This document shows positions 1-13,800 of a DNA stretch of 64,000 nucleotides, in pieces; position 1 is the stretch's first letter, and every line of letters starts with the position of its first letter. Under the pieces are notes generated by a model. That model was not told where the DNA came from. It made no database searches and saw nothing but the letters and a program-made list of their open reading frames with translations. Source of the DNA: Eumeta japonica (lineage: Eukaryota; Arthropoda; Insecta; Lepidoptera; Psychidae); assembly GCA_005406025.1 (NCBI GenBank), contig BGZK01000080.1, positions 1-64,000 on the forward strand, in the 5' to 3' direction. Position numbers and translations under genes: made by a program.

Positions 1-246
1 TTTTTACATCTTTTCGACTTAATCGGTGCAGTAGATTCGCAGCAATTTGACTGTAACAGATGGACAGACAAAAACACCTCATAAGGGATTCGTTTTATTA
101 ATCATATTGAATGTACGGGACCCTAAAAATAAAGCCAAGGACATTGTAATTTTAGTAATAGGTATTAAATTTTTACATCCTCATTAAGATGTGCAAAATT
201 AAACACTTATGATCTAAAATTTAAGCCCAAATATAAGCCTAAGTCA

Positions 247-306
247 AAAACAATTTTATTTTATTGTTTCAAACGACAGGTTGAAACAATAAAATAAAAT
301 TGTTTT
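247..306. repeat. Perfect 26-bp inverted repeat with 8-bp loop
   Basis: The arms 247-272 and 281-306 are exact reverse complements, rich in A and T, separated by ACGACAGG. It could be a relic of a small foldback transposon or a transcribed hairpin. Confidence 0.9.
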
Positions 307-609
307 CAATTGACGAGGAGGATGGCTCACTTTTATCTGTGCCTTTATCAGAGCAAATATTATTCATACAATAAAAATATTATGTCATTGGACATTTAAT
401 TTGCAGACGCAAAACAAAATATTTGAATAAACCTTTAAGTAGAGCAGACAAAACCAGCTTTTGCATGCGCATACAGTTACGTTCCGAGTTTGCAGTGAAA
501 ATATTTGAAGACCGCTCGGCATCCAAATATTTAACTAACCGCAGAGACGTATCTGCAGATGAGTCTGTGCTCGTTCCGTCAACGATACTTCATATCGGAA
601 CGTTGCGGT

Positions 610-720
610 TTCGTTTTATTTCACCGTTTTTGAAGTGAAACTTCTTTAGGCACATGAGGCGAAAATTTAGAATGGTATAAAAAAAGTCACTTTCTCCGGT
701 CATGCAGCTCCTAAATTATG
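610..720 (+). repeat. Dispersed repeat fragment (GAAGTGAAACTTCTTTA family)
   Basis: The stretch after 632 shares the 17-base motif GAAGTGAAACTTCTTTA and following similarity (a GAAATTTAG-like core, a CAC-rich stretch) with 54256-54330 in the same orientation. It is a short copy of a dispersed repeat. Confidence 0.5.
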
Positions 721-1974
721 TTGAATGTAAACCATACATTTCTTCAGTTCAGTTACAATAAACCTTTGATTGTAAAAGTGTATAATAATAATTCTATCTC
801 CATACATGATGTTGAATAATAATAATAAAATTAATTATATTATTTGTGTTTATCTCGTCAATAAAATAGGTTTTCTCTAATATAAAAAAAAAAAAAATAA
901 AGTTTTTTCGTTGAACGTCATTTGTCCTAATTATTTTAAACATATGATAAAATAAAAATTATACATAATCTAAGGAAGTTTCACTACGCGTGTATTTTTG
1001 TTTTTAAACATTCAAAATTTCTCATGTTTTTATTACGGTAAAAAGCGATAGATACAAAGTCCAGATGGGTCGACTTCCTAGTTTTTATGGTAGCAACATT
1101 TTCTTTTTCAAGAACAACTGAACGGGGCCCATGGCAACTTTTACTATACAAGTCCCACCAAATCGACCGTACGTTTATTAATTTTGTTATTATATTTTTT
1201 TTTATTTAGTTCTAAGCACCTATCAAATTTAGGTTTGAAAATGTGAGGTTTTTAAAATTTTTGAATTAAATATTGATGAAACTATATAATCAACACAACG
1301 GACAGTTTATATTTTGTTTTAGTGCAATTGTCGGTTACTGCATCCAGTGCGACGGGTCTGTAAATACATGTTCATTTAAGTAAACCTGTCTACATCAAAA
1401 GCAGCGTGTATGGAGATATACAACTAACATATATACTTCAATATTAAATCATCATCTCATCATCAGCATACTGAATTAGACATTGCGCTATCCGCTTCTA
1501 TTTTGTGAGCATGTGGCGGTAAGACCATCGCAAGCGAAAGCGGGCATTGATGGTTTGGTTTCGGGAGTTACGTCTACCAAATAGAGCTTTAACGATTACG
1601 AACATACTCGTAACGGTAACTCGTCTAGACAGGACAAAAACGAGCGAAGTTCCGCAGTACCTGTCCGGTTCCCCCTGACATAAATACCTTTCGAAGAGCC
1701 AGCTAGTCGCAAATTCTATTGTGCCGTATGTATGCACAGAATTTGGGGGCGTGGGATGTGGATATCGGTTCAGATCTAACATTGGTAATAACCCACGCGC
1801 AAATCGATTTGCATGCAAAACGGACGAATGCATCATAAATATGCTGCAAAATATTTCCACACCTAGGTGTGACACTCCTAATGGCAAGTAACTGTCATAT
1901 AATGATAATGATTTTTAACAATACATACATACTGTACATCTGTAAGGGTCGAGTTACATTCGTAAGAATTTCGT

Positions 1975-1978
<4 letters not shown>

Positions 1979-2018
<40 letters not shown>
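1979..2018. repeat. (AT)n microsatellite
   Basis: About 20 uninterrupted AT units follow GTATCG. Confidence 0.95.
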
Positions 2019-2021
<3 letters not shown>

Positions 2022-2904
2022 CATAAAATGTAATGTAGTGCATAAAGTATTTTAATAAATTTATGACGCTTTGCTGTATTTAGAGATCTTGCGGGAAATG
2101 GGTTTTATTTTCATGCAACCTCGCTCAATTAATCAAGGATAATGTACTCTGAATAATTTAAAAGCCGATGAAACGCCGTTCTTGTATTCACAAGTGACGC
2201 AGTCGTGAGCATTCATTACCATCATCGGAACCTCACTAAGAGTTCGTTTTGGTACGATATACTGTTTTTAGTGAATTAACCGTTTCTTAGAGGCTTTCGA
2301 CGTATTGACTGAAAAATTGTGAACATGTACGAGCAGGCAGGTCGTCTCCGTTTTCAAAAAACATATGCTGAGTAATTTTGTGTCCTAAGTTTCAAAACCC
2401 CAAGGAAACTTACGGTACGAACCCGCTTTATGTAATTAAATTTTCGCTGTTTCGGATGGAATATTTATGTTTAATAATAATATGTGCATTACATTAATAA
2501 TAATAATTTTATTTTCTTAATATAAAGAAATATCAAGCCAAATCTTAATGTATAAAATTCCCGTGTTGTTGATCCGCGCCGAACTCTGAAACTATTTAAC
2601 CAATCTTACTGAAATTTTGCGTATTGTATGTAATTTAGTCCAACTTGAGAGATAGGATTGTTTTTATCCCGATAGGTGGCGTAGTTATCGAGATCTATTT
2701 TTTTATTTTTTCAGTGAATATTGCTATTTTTTAATTTTTTTTTTCGGATTTCCCATTTAAAAATACATGGAAACAAATTTCAATTTCCTGAGACCTCCAC
2801 CAATCAATTGGAATAGGACGGATTGACAAAAATATTGTTAACTAAATCGCACTACATTAAAGTTTGTAAGTGTACATACTAAATTTTATAAACATTAGTA
2901 TGTA

Positions 2905-3300
2905 GACTTAGACCGGTAGCGGAATCAGAATTGAAAACGAGACGGGGAGTAGAAATGAGAGCCACGGCTGGGACTAAAATTGAAAACAAAGCCGGGGACA
3001 AAATTGAGTGTGGGATCGGCATCAAAGACCCGGAACGGGGTCGAAATATAATAGATGAAGGAATTATTTGCTCACAGCTTCGTCCAAATCGGAATTGTTA
3101 CTGGTGGAGGAATCTGAATTCAAAGTGAAACGGGAAACAGAATCGAGAACGGAACTGAGACCGAAATTGAGAACGGGATTGGGGTCGAAAATGAGTGTGG
3201 AATTGGAATTAGAATCAAAAGTGTGACCGGTCACACTTTTTGATTCTGATCCCAGGACCAGAATCGAAAACGAGATTGAGATTGACATCGACCGATACAA
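2905..3300. repeat. Degenerate purine-rich GAATC/GAAAC repeat block
   Basis: The stretch is built of loosely repeated words such as GGAATCAGAATTGAAAACGAG and GGGATTGGGGTCGAAAATGAG, alternating G-runs and GAAA or GAATC. The open frames on both strands over this block are products of the repetition, not genes. It contains the palindrome at 3211-3247. Confidence 0.7.
3211..3247. repeat. Near-perfect palindrome centred on GACCGGTC
   Basis: The left arm, AGAATCAAAAGTGTGACC, is matched by its reverse complement with one extra T in the right arm, leaving no loop. Confidence 0.9.
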
Positions 3301-4755
3301 AAGATGAGGAAATTCATTTCTATATTCATATTAGCGGAGCTGCGGGCATTAACTGTTGGGCGTACCACCCTTAAGGGCAACAAACGGGCCAGCTAATATA
3401 ATATATAATACAATCCGTGAAATCAATCAATTACCAAAGCCAACCTTTCATATATGTTTATTACGAAAAGGACTTGAGCCATTATTCTCAAAAGGTCCGA
3501 CCTTGTTTTACACTCGGATGCGTTGTGTGGAAGGTTCTGCGGTTTTATTGAAAAATCAATGCATCGAGATTGCAGCAAGTGGGTCAATCCTGTCGGGCGG
3601 AATAAATTTAAGTTGAAGGAAGTCTTATGTTCCTTATTAATGAATCGACACGGACCAAACTATTTAGTTATATATTACAATAAAATATACACTAAATAGC
3701 CTAGCCCTTTAATGTTGTCATCAGCGTTTGAATAATAATTATTCAATAAAAAATTCGCAGGTAGTTTCGAGTCCGATAATGAATACAATGAGCGCGTAGT
3801 CGTATACAGCAGCGACAAATAAATACGGATTTTATTTATTTAACGCGGCCGCCGCGTTAACACGTGCGCGGTGATTTTCCGACGCGAGCCGCGACGCACG
3901 CGTCCGGCGCCGGCCGTGATTTTGCAGATGGATCGCCCCGATTTATTTCACGAATGCTACATTTATTTTGATTTAACTACGCACACCGTATAATTTTAAG
4001 TAGATAGGGTCATAAATATTAATAAAATGAAATGTTCGATGTAAAAACCGACACGAGATGGAGTAGGAGAAAGTATGTTCTCGCCTTTACAATTTATTTT
4101 AAATATAATGACGTACAACATAAAAAAATGGTACATTATAGTTATAGGGATTTAAATTGTAGATATCTCTGTGGAGCGTATGGATTAGCAGAGATATATT
4201 CAAAAGTAAATGCATCGTTGTCGGGTAATTGTATGTAACCGCATGCAATTTCTAGATGCCATATTTGCAGTCTATTTGCGAGTTTCTTACATTAATAAGC
4301 ACTAAAAATGTAGAAGATATATGCTTTTATCGTTGTTTACGTATCATGGACCATGAATTATAGATAGATATGTAGAACCCTTAGTAAGGTACATTCACTT
4401 ATCAGAGGATTTAAGCCAGATTTAAGTGTGTTATCTCAAACAAATGTATTCTTTGTACTAAAAAAAAAACAAATGTGCAAAGACCTCATTGTATCGTGAT
4501 AAACGAAAAATGAGTGCAGTTTGCGGTGAGTACGATTTAAAATTTTGCACGATTAATATTCTTAATAAACCTATTACGTCATTAGGATTACAACTATTTT
4601 GGCTTTGCACGACCCATATCGAGGGTTTAGATATGTTTATTTTTAGGAGACCGGGCATTGTATTGCACCCACAGGTGCAATAATATTTAAAATTATACAC
4701 CGTGAGGATCCGGGGCAATATGGGATTATCAGATTGGACGTGACTGTAAACCGAC
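3301..4755. other. Non-coding stretch 3' of exon D, with a GC island
   Basis: This should contain the intron after exon D and perhaps the last exons of the gene, but no frame with C-terminal family motifs was recognised. The only GC-rich island is 3840-3930, with GCGGCCGCCGCG and many CpGs. Its six frames show nothing familiar. Confidence 0.4.
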
Positions 4756-4877
4756 CTGGTGATGCAGTCCTGCCTGTCGGCTATGTTCTGCACGCCCACG
4801 GCGTCCCGCAGCCTCATGACCAGCGCGGCGCGGACGGCTTCTACACAACGCCAGTCTTCGAGTCTCTCGCTCAATAC
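4756..4877 (-). CDS. Aminotransferase-like gene, exon D
   Basis: This 122-base exon follows ATTCGTCAATCAG and ends at CAG|GTCGGT: 40 codons plus two bases. The core VEAVRAALVMRLRDAVGVQN matches the helix that follows the active site in the family (usually after EREEGGTP). Here the preceding residues are SERLEDWRC, about two residues short and without GGTP. The acceptor has a weak pyrimidine tract, so the exact 5' border is less sure than for the other exons. The same frame runs upstream to an ATG at 4943 with a signal-peptide-like leader (see findings). Codon use is GC-rich against AT-rich flanks, as in exon B. Confidence 0.75.
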
Positions 4878-7800
4878 CTGATTGACGAATACGTTGTTTA
4901 ATGAAATACAAACTACAAGCCAAACGATGGCAGATAGTTTCATAGTAATTAGGCAATCGCTGTGGGCGTATTTGAAAAATAAATTCTACTATGTAAACGT
5001 GTCAGTCTACATTCCAGTAACATCGTTAAAAAATTCGCCTGTTAAAAATTAACAAATTTTTATTGTTAATAACTCTAACGCTGTTAATTAAAATACATAA
5101 AGGTGATGAGAGTGCAAAGATTTTTGTTATAGTGACAATGAAGTCACTAATTTTTTAATTAAAAATATAATCATGAATAAAAGTCATATAATGAAAATTT
5201 TCATGCAAGTTTAAACAATCTAATTAGGAAACTTGAACTAAATATTAACAGCAAAATGCTGAATGTTTTTTTGAATATACTTTTCAAATAAAAAAATGAA
5301 AATTACATTTTATGTGCTTAGATTTACTTGATCAATGATCAATTGCATTATTTGCATTAGGTACTTTAACCTTAATGGTTTCTCTAACAAAGTTACATTT
5401 TTTGTCATTAAGGAATTGCTCGAAAAAGCAACAAGTATAAATGTATCAAATATTTTTAAATTACAAGATGTACATCTGTCCAAAGCTGACTAACCTCAAC
5501 ATCGTCACTATAGACGTACGTATCCTTGAATACATCCTTCTTGACGACGGCTATGTGCGGGCCCTGCACACCACCGACAAACTTCTCGCAGTTGAATAAC
5601 ACCAGATCCTTCCTCACCATCTTCTCCTCTACACCGGGGAAGGTCGGATTCATGTCCACGCCATTGTAAGGCGCCACCAAGGTGTAGTCCCAGAACGCCA
5701 ACGCTCCGTATTGATGGAGCAATAAAGTTGTCGCCACATCGTCAGCCAGGACCCCCGTGAGCTTTGAGGCGGCAGCGAAAAACCCTATCATTCGTCTTCC
5801 ATTGCCGGAATTTTCTTGTAGCCGTTGTTCTAAATTATTCAAGTCTATGAATCCTTCTTTACTCTCCGGAATTTTTATTATCTGAAACAAAAATTAACTT
5901 CAGTCAGAACTAAGTAAGACATATGTTAGAGATCAACACATTCATCGGCATTTTGATTTACCAGGTCACGCAAATATTTCAGAAGAAACGGTTGTTAACA
6001 AAGAAACATAAGCTGATTTTTTTCTAGTTATAAAATTAAAATATCTAAGAGAAAAATATATGAATATTCTAAATTCAAATTTCCCGCCATATTGCATTTT
6101 TAGTAGATTTCATAAAAATCTGACTATTGTATTTGTACCCCAAGACGCAACTTTTGAAAAATTTTGCTGTTTTCCGACTTTACTCGAGGAGCTGAGTCAG
6201 AAAATACATATGATTCAAAAAGTTTATATATGTATGTATTTATATATATACGATATAACGCGGGGCTTGTCAGCACGAAAGTGTCTACAATTCTTTAAAA
6301 TTATAATGAAACTCAACATAGATGTTCAATGGACGATTACAAAAGTCGAGTTCAAGTTTGAGCCAAACCGGTTAACTAGTTTAGAAATTACAGCATTTTA
6401 AAATTTTGAAAATCTGAAAATTACATACTTCATATGAATGACATATGAAAATAAAATGAAATCTACTTCCATTTCGGCTGCCGAATGGCCTTTTTTTACA
6501 AATGAAATTAAATTTTCGATCACAATGAAAAACAGATTTATAACGTAAACATTTTCGCGCGACAATTTTGTGAGATTGGAAATGCCGGTCAAAAGCAGAA
6601 CAATTATATTACTTGAAAGACTGAATGGTGTTCAAAGACAAAAGCTCTTCTAAGGAGAGCTTTTATCACTGCCGCACGAATTCGAGCGCGGTCGCGCGAC
6701 CTTGGCGAATGAAGAAAGAAGTAGCCACCTTTTGATGGCCGTCACAAAAGAAAATGTGCCGACAGCGAAAATAGGATCCGGAAGTGTGCATGAAATTCTG
6801 CATGACCATCTTGCAAAAGTATCCTGGCAAACACGCTTTTTAAAAGTACTATATTCTATATCACCAATATTATCCACGGGTTCAGCAACTAGAGAGGAAA
6901 AAGAACCGGAAATAACTTCCAGGATTTTTGCTCCTTTTTTTTCTCTACAATTGCCGTGTGTTTACGTCGTCCATGTATTTATCATGCAATAATGAGCTGG
7001 CCTTCAATTCATTTTTAAACTGTTCGTCTTTTAGGTTCAACATTTCTTGTGCAATTTTGTCATAAAATAGTACACAGTCACCCATGAAAGAACTTACCGA
7101 TCCTCTACAGTTTAAATCTTGGAACAGTAAACTGTTCCAAGTGTTACCATTACCATTATACAGTAAAATCAGTACCAACATATAATATGTGTATTCATTA
7201 TAATTAAATCATTTAAAATTCATAAGAGGCGGGTCCCGTTTAATCCCGTAGTTTTGAGCATGCAACATTTCACAACCGTTTATATAATATTTTTCCCCTT
7301 TGATATGTTATGATTTTTTATATAAATATTTTTAATGTTTCCGTGAGCGGTTTCATTTCTATCATGCAATAGGTGAAGCAAAGAAAATCATTATATTTCT
7401 CTAACGACTCTTCGGTACAAAATTTATATTTATATGGCCGCCTCGACAGAGCGGCATGCAGGTCCGCAAATGCAGAAACGCTGCATTGCGGCACTGCAGC
7501 AATTCTGCAACACGCGATGCTGTTGTTCTTCACTATTTCAGGCATTTAGTTATTTGCACTCGGTATCCTCTTATATTGCTATCGCCCCAGGAATAGATAT
7601 TTTTTTATAATCTCATATAACAACCAAAGAACACCCACGGACACGTTTATCAATAAGTATCTCGGCTAACATTAAGAAGCCACTCCAAATTACTTTCTGA
7701 TAGTTATCTTCAGTCGTTCTATCTCGACATAAATAAACGTTACGTCATCTTCTCTGTCGGATGCCTCCACCCCCATAATTTAGCGAATGCTCCTACGCAA

Positions 7801-10800
7801 CAAACAAACGCCCTTTATCCACGTGGAAACGCCCACGTAAACATTGTAGATCAAGGTCGAGGCCGGAAAGCGTTTACGTCGCTCCCATGTCGCGTAACTC
7901 GACGCTGACCGCGTCGCGTAACGGGGGTGCCGGAATATCACATCGATTCGTTGACCTTGTGATAGTGTAATATTTGTTCAGTTATAATATTCCTAGGATG
8001 AATGTCTGGAGTGCGATAATGAAATTTTTAATTAGACCTAATGCATTGGTTTATTAATTAATATTTAATTACCTGCTATTTTAAACACTAGTATCGCTAG
8101 CTGTATATGAGCCGAAAAAAGGATTTATCTATCAATTACACGTTTTTTTTTTTGCTTTAAAACATGTATACATAAAATGTGTAATGTACTAGCCTGGATT
8201 TCCGCAGGTGTGAAATAGAAATCAGTCTTCATTTTTAAGGCTGTGTAATGTACCACAAAAGAAAAAAATCAGAGCCCTATAGGATTATTTTATTGTCCGT
8301 CTGTCAACGCTCTCTTTTTCTCCAGAATGAATAATTGATTATTCGTTGATTTGAGCTATCAATTTGAAATGAATATAACATGTAACATAAGAGTCTATGC
8401 TCCCTTGGAGGTGTGAAAACTTCAAAATTGTAAGACAATGCGATCAACATATACGGCCATTTTGTCATATATTTTTTTAAACTACCAAACTTGTTATCGA
8501 AATTTATACTAGACTAGACATATGAGAAGAAGCATGGTCTGATACAGTCTAGGAAATCGTTAATTTGTATTTATATCACATAAAAAAACATATTCTTACG
8601 CTTAAATATTACCAACGCATTTCTTGAAAACAGTACATTTACGTAATAATATTTATGAATTTGTTTAGCAAATATTCAAGACAGCTGCCATATTCAAATG
8701 CGTTATAATATTATAATAGGAATACCTGGTTTAATACCAACGAATGTAAAACACAAGAACACGCCATGATTACCAAATTTAGGGTTCAGCAACGCCAAAA
8801 AAAAATAAATACGATGTTCATGAATTACACAATTTTGCTATTGAAATGTGTCGCTTTTGACTGAATTAATAATTCTTGATTTGACTTAAATATCATATTG
8901 TATTAGAGGTAAAATACGGTAATGTTTATGGATATCGACCGATTTTTTGACGAAAACTGGTTTCTGGTCTTAAAATATTACCTTGTAAGTACTTACATAT
9001 AAATGTTAATGACCACAGTAATTACTGCTCAGTATATACATATATACTCCTGGTATTAGCTCTTACAGGAGTTTAAGATTCTACCAGCCCGAACATGTTA
9101 TTTTATAAGAGCTTGTAAGTCTAAATAACAGGAGTAACTACTCCTCAGAGCAATTACTCTTGTTTTGTGCTTTTATAAGGATGTTGAGCTTATTAAGTAC
9201 TTAAGTGAAAGAGCATTTATTTACGTTATTAAAAGGGCAGTAGCAAACATTGGAATCATTATTGAAGCTTCACAAGTCTATATTGCCTTATAAAATACAC
9301 GTTTCAAGACCATTTCGCTCATTGGGCGGTTTTGCACTCGATCAGAATACCAACTTCGTTCTCAATACCGACCATCCTTCTTGTAAATTATTCCACAGAA
9401 GCGCATTAACGGGTTGAAAACTGTAATATGTTAAATCAGAAGGTATTTTATGTTTAAAATTTGATCCAAATCCGTTCTTCAGTCGTTTGTGTGGAATTGT
9501 CAAAACATGCGTCACAAACTATCATATTTATAATGTTACCATAATAATATACAGAACTGGCAGAAGTTGCAGTGTAAAAAACCCTATCATTAATTTTAAA
9601 TTACTAGGGCATTCAAATTTTTGAACCATTTTACAATTAATTATTGCGTTACAAAAAGGTTATCTAAACTTTCGCTCTCGTTTTCACTCTCCATCACCTC
9701 TGACATCTCTAAATTCTTATCTCTGTCTCCGAATCCTAAACCATCTCCAAGCAAAGTGAGTTAATAATCGTGTAGGCAAGAAAATAAAATTACTGAATTT
9801 TAAGTTCTCTATTTACAAGAAGCGACACAGAAAAGCAAATAGGAACCTGCTTTTTACATGACTATGAGCTCTATCAGCATATTAAATTTCATCAAAATTA
9901 AGTAGTCGTTATCGAGTTATAAAGAAAGCAAATAGAAAAACAGACAGTAGGGGTATATATTACCCAACCGTTGCTATATCAATACACCATATTTATACAT
10001 CGGTTTAAATATTGTTAGTCATAAAAAATATAAAAAAATCGATCAATAAATAAAAGGAGGTTACGACAGGAGATATTTAGATTAATTCCGGAAAAATCTA
10101 CAGAGCGAATATATGTGATACGTGAAAGGTCAGCAAGGGTTGCCCTAGAAAATTATAAACAGACCAAATTGATGACTTATTAAAGAAGGACCGAATTTTA
10201 TGTTCCCGAAACGACGAGCTTGCACGAAGCGATTGAGGAACGACAGTAAAATAGAGATGTATCCAAAGATCATACCATGTGCAGATCTGTAGTTTCTGTC
10301 TACCTTTCTAGGAAATAGTGAATGCTTGATATTATAATAATTAATTTATTAAATAATGTGGTAAACTATTATAAAAGACTAGAATATTGACATTTATATC
10401 TATTGCATTTTACCTCGAACATATCAGAGAAAAAGGAATATGGCGCTTTGTATTTGTGACACATAAATTCATTTTAATACACATTTATTTCATTAATATA
10501 CTCATACCTATTTCTCATAAAGATAGGTAGAGACCACAGATCTCCACATAATATGATCTTTGCATACATTTTGGCTGTAATTTTAATATACTCGTAAGTT
10601 AATCGAAATTCAATGTCGACATCCACGTCTAATTTCAGATTCACGTCAGTTTTCGCTTTCTCAATATTTATCAGTTACCAAAATATTTATACGACACCGA
10701 ACGCACTGGATCAATATTATCTGCGCACGTGTACAAAGAAGTAAACAGACCGGTATTTATTTTTTTATGGTGTAACGAACTACGCACAGAATACTTTATT

Positions 10801-13800
10801 CAGCAAATAACTTAAACGAATAATGAAAGAAAGGAAAGTATGCCCGTAATCATGACTTTCTAAATTTCCACACTTATTATATGGTTTGTTTATTTCAGTC
10901 ATTGGATATTTATTGCTCGACATAACACTCCTCCTGAATTCCATGACCTATCTTGGTTCAGGTGTTACCAAATGCAGCCCCTAATCTTCAGCATTTTTCT
11001 TCGTCAGCGGTTGTCGGATCGCGATGTGGCCTACCCATCGCCACTTCAACTCGCTGATTTTGTTCGCTATATCGGTAACACTGATCTTTTTCTGTGGATT
11101 TTCTCATTTCAGATTTTATTCGCAGAGAAACATCATGCATATACCACTGCGTACTTACAGTTTTTCATTGCATGTTGACTGCTTCCGAGTGTGTTTACGA
11201 GACCACGTCTGGCATGCGTATATCATCACACACAGTTCAAAGACTGAGTGAGGTACGTCGGACTTGAAAGTGACTCGTAGTTTCCTAACTGAGCTGATTT
11301 TTTGGTATGACTCCTATGTACCAGTCTGCCTAATCGAACAATTTGCACCGAGAGTAGACGCACATTTTCACCCCAAACTTTTTGGGTTATTTACATCTCA
11401 CTCTTTAAAATGAATCATAAAATTATTTACCTCCCATGAAAAATGTGGGCGAAATTTTATACGAGTACAAGGTTATAATTTGATAAGTTCTTTTGCACAT
11501 ATTGCGGGACACTGTATCATTGGTTGTAATTTAAGAATTCAAAAGTACAAGTGATTTTATTTAGTCTATTGTTTGGAAGTGCATAATAAAATTAACATAT
11601 TTATATTATTCCAAATATGGAAAATTAGGATTAAAAAGCATTTAATTTGTTTGTTGTCTTATATTCTTGAGCAAACGACTGTACAAAAATACCTATTTAT
11701 ATTGTTATATATCCTAACGATGACCTCGTATGTAGAAAAGGAATTTTTTTACACAAAACTACATAGTTATAAAAAATAAGAAGTATGATAGGTGAAAATT
11801 TTGAGTTGTTAAATATGTGTAATAAAATTATTGAATTTTATTTCAATAAACAAAAATGCAAATGGTAATAACACAAAATTAGAGTTACACTGTCTAATAG
11901 AATTCACAACGAGATGAAATTATTTAGACTGCAAACTGATATCGAAATGATTCCTAATACGGACACAGAAGGTTGTAGGCCAAATAACAAATGACCTCTT
12001 ATAATGTCAACTCTTGTCATAATAATATACGTCAAGTTTTAGGCAATGCAAACAAGTTTTTGAAAGTTAGTACTTTAAAGTTTCGATTTATAATATTCAA
12101 TACCTACATTTTTATCGGTGGCTTTGTAAGCGTGCACGTAAATACAAATTCCAACTCCAGAAATATTTCAAGTTGTCTCTGATGGGGAAATAATCAAGTT
12201 TATGGAATGAAAAGTATCTTATTTCTTTTTCGACTTTTGTAGATTATTGTTATTAAAATATACAAAAATGCTAAATAAACAAGTTATCATATTGTTTACA
12301 AAACTAACGGTACAATTTTTTCGATATTCATAAGGATACCTTTATGATCTATTATTATTGTGATCTAACATTATTATTATTATATAATTATGATGTGTAA
12401 TAATACAATATCATTGACATTATTATCATACTGAATAGTCATTTCTGCAAATAAAGTAGTGCGATAAGTAGGTCATACTGAAAAGTTTATGGTATGGGTC
12501 ATTTGTAATAAGCATATTAAAAAAATTATCATGGTTTTGAAAGTAGATTATGTTTTAGTTTGGGTAGATTGACATTTGTTTTTTTAATTGTTACATGGTT
12601 TAGAAAAATTGTGTGTAGGCATTACAATGTATTTAAGTCGAAAGAATATTCGCGTCATGATTTTTTAAGTTAATGAGAACTTTGCCACAGACTTGAACTG
12701 GCATTTTGTGATGAAATTCCATCTCTTAGCTCTGTATATTTCTATATTTCTGGTAGATTGAATCTAGACGAAGACCTGATCACCTGTTTGATGAGATGCT
12801 TGAAGGTCGGCCGGTAATTGCAGTTACCGAAACTAATACTGATACTGTACGACAACCAATTGCAATATATAAAAAAATTGCTTATGAGCAAAATCGTACT
12901 GATTAGGTATTGCTATAAGCCGAGTGCAAAACATTTTACATGTACAGTTGAAGGTTCGAAAAATTGACACCCGAGTGGTCATCACCACACAATTTAACAG
13001 ATAACCAGAAACGACTGCGTATAAAGGAGTAGAGGTGTCGTAAAACGATTAAAAAAAAATGGAGGACAGTCATTGGCTGTATATGAAATAGTCACAGACG
13101 ATAAGAGCTGGGTGTACTGCTAGGAACCTGAGAGAGAAAGCCAATAGGCAGAAGAGGTGTTTCCGTTGCATTCGAACGAAAAGTCGAAACATTGTTAAGA
13201 AAATGATTGCTTCTCTTTTCAGCAAATCAGAACATTACACTACAGTATCGCTTGAAAACCAAAACATAGTAACAGCATAGTGGTACGTGAGTACGTGCTT
13301 GCCCAATGATTGAAAAAGTACGCAAAAAGCGTTCTCGCACCAGAGTTGTTCTTCAACATAATAAAGCTTCCACACATTAGGTAAGCTAAGGTAACGAATG
13401 ATTTTCTAAAAGCCTCAAATGTAGAACTAATAACGCATCTACCATACATTTTGAACCTTGCATTTTGTGATTTTTTTTTCTTTTTGAAAATTAAATAAGC
13501 TTAGAGTTATACCATTTATAAGCCTCTAAGTCTAAGCTGTGGCGAATGCTTTCCTAGAGATCATTGAAGACTTTCCTAAGGAAGATTGGGTCTCCTAGTT
13601 CTACAATGGTTCCAAAGAATGCAAGTGTGTATAAATACTGGAAGAATATACTTCGAAAAACAATAATTATGTCATAAACATATATGTGGTCTTATTAATA
13701 AGAATCCAGAAATTTTCAATATTGCCCACGTACTCAGTAAACGCATTAAAGACAAGAAATGTTTGCCAGAAACGAGAAGAATCGGATTAAAATACCTCTA

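Larger units (their letters stand above)
1..2904. other. Non-coding AT-rich stretch
   Basis: No exon can be supported. It holds the 26-bp inverted repeat at 247-306, a repeat fragment near 600-720, a TA microsatellite at 1979-2018 and, at about 2560-2720, a stretch that reads like a common lepidopteran dispersed repeat. An open frame on the minus strand at 1887-1498 was considered and rejected. Confidence 0.6.

Noticed and set aside
1498..1887. 129-codon minus-strand open frame
   Set aside because: It begins at a non-ATG codon, lacks recognisable domains or splice signals, and does not carry the C-terminal motifs expected for the neighbouring aminotransferase-like gene.
3064..3300. Ser/Asn-rich minus-strand frame
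   Set aside because: It is the translation of the degenerate purine-rich repeat block.
4458..4943. Complete secreted protein of 161 residues
   Set aside because: Its central part is exon D of the aminotransferase-like gene in phase with exon C. The tail after the donor is low-quality sequence. Kept only as a finding about the leader.
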